This document shows, one piece after another, positions 63,768-64,000 of a DNA stretch of 64,000 nucleotides. The position numbers and the translations under genes are program-made. This stretch comes from Burkholderiaceae bacterium 26. GTDB taxonomy: Bacteria; Pseudomonadota; Gammaproteobacteria; Burkholderiales; Burkholderiaceae. The stretch is taken from positions 248,001-312,000 of the forward strand of contig JYOB01000017.1 of the NCBI GenBank assembly GCA_000955795.1, read 5' to 3'. Position 1 is the first letter of the stretch. The number at the start of each line of letters is the position of its first letter. Under the pieces are notes generated by a model. It was not told the DNA's origin. It saw only the letters and a program-made list of their open reading frames with translations, and searched no databases.

Positions 63768-64000
63768 ATGAAAGCGATTGAAATCACCCAGTACGGTGCC
63801 CCTGAAGTCTTGAAGCTTGGCGAGCGCCCGATGCCGGAGGCCAAGAGCGGCGAGGTGCTGATCCGTGTGCGCGCAGCGGGCGTGAACCGGCCCGATGTGT
63901 TCCAGCGCACGGGAAACTATCCGGTGCCGCCCGGTGCCTCCGATATTCCGGGGCTTGAAGTTGCTGGCGAGATCGTCAGTGGCGATCTGGCACACGCCGA
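63768..64000 (+). CDS. NAD(P)H:quinone oxidoreductase (zeta-crystallin/MDR family), N-terminal fragment
   Basis: Only the first 77 codons are in the window: MKAIEITQYGAPEVLKLGERPMPEAKSGEVLIRVRAAGVNRPDVFQRTGNYPVPPGASDIPGLEVAGEI. This is the GroES-like N-terminus of zinc-independent medium-chain dehydrogenases that reduce quinones with NAD(P)H. The nucleotide-binding domain lies beyond the edge. Confidence 0.9.
   Translation, partial: MKAIEITQYGAPEVLKLGERPMPEAKSGEVLIRVRAAGVNRPDVFQRTGNYPVPPGASDIPGLEVAGEIVSGDLAHA

Overview
The window is one contiguous piece of a high-GC betaproteobacterial chromosome, almost certainly Ralstonia or a close Burkholderiaceae relative. The evidence is the YicC-gmk-rpoZ-spoT-greB block, the ilvB-ilvH-ilvC-psd-pssA-leuA block, the rpsO-pnp block, and DUF3619, DUF3106 and DUF4136 genes, which are typical of Burkholderiales. 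Genes are densely packed. I found no insertion sequence, prophage, CRISPR array or clear island. The identification rests on reading the proteins; no database search was run.

Layout. 0-6 kb: a truncated Ser/Thr kinase, YicC, guanylate kinase, omega subunit, SpoT, tRNA-Arg and GreB. 6-18 kb: a transporter/regulator pair, small secreted proteins, a PHB-depolymerase-like esterase, a BON-LysM protein, tRNA-Thr, fructose bisphosphatase, aminopeptidase N, a lipoprotein and malic enzyme. 18-35 kb: a large purine catabolism region. It holds a porin, uraD, puuE, 8-oxoguanine deaminase, a nucleobase permease, a GntR regulator, hiuH, puuD, guanine deaminase, a probable adenine deaminase and xdhABC. Together these take adenine, guanine and oxidised guanine through xanthine and urate to allantoate. 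A Mn exporter with its own yybP-ykoY Mn riboswitch sits inside this region. 35-38 kb: a LysR regulator, an orphan TupA-type binding protein and a ModE-like one-component regulator. 38-44 kb: an FtsX permease, truncated haemoglobin, DUF924, LysE, LOG and TetR genes. 44-50 kb: dgkA, a GT4 glycosyltransferase and a PlcP-like phosphoesterase, then a lipase, RDD, DUF3106, DUF3619 and an ECF sigma factor, all leftward. 50-58 kb: branched-chain amino acid and phosphatidylethanolamine synthesis. 58-64 kb: a lipoprotein, a periplasmic binding protein, rpsO, pnp, a HAD phosphatase and the start of a quinone oxidoreductase.

Most interesting points. (1) A PlcP-type phospholipase C, an Agt-type glycosyltransferase and diacylglycerol kinase form one tight operon. 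It is preceded by three Pho-box-like half sites spaced exactly 11 bp apart. This looks like a phosphate-starvation membrane lipid remodelling system. (2) A putative 27-codon leader peptide rich in Leu/Ile/Val, with tandem CTA leucine codons, precedes a strong terminator hairpin upstream of leuA. Its predicted promoter would make the transcript leaderless. (3) Two copies of a TTGTC-ACA box bracket the gntR promoter in the purine cluster. (4) A translationally coupled ECF sigma / DUF3619 / DUF3106 set looks like an uncharacterised envelope-stress module. (5) The pnp leader carries a long hairpin resembling an RNase III autoregulation site.
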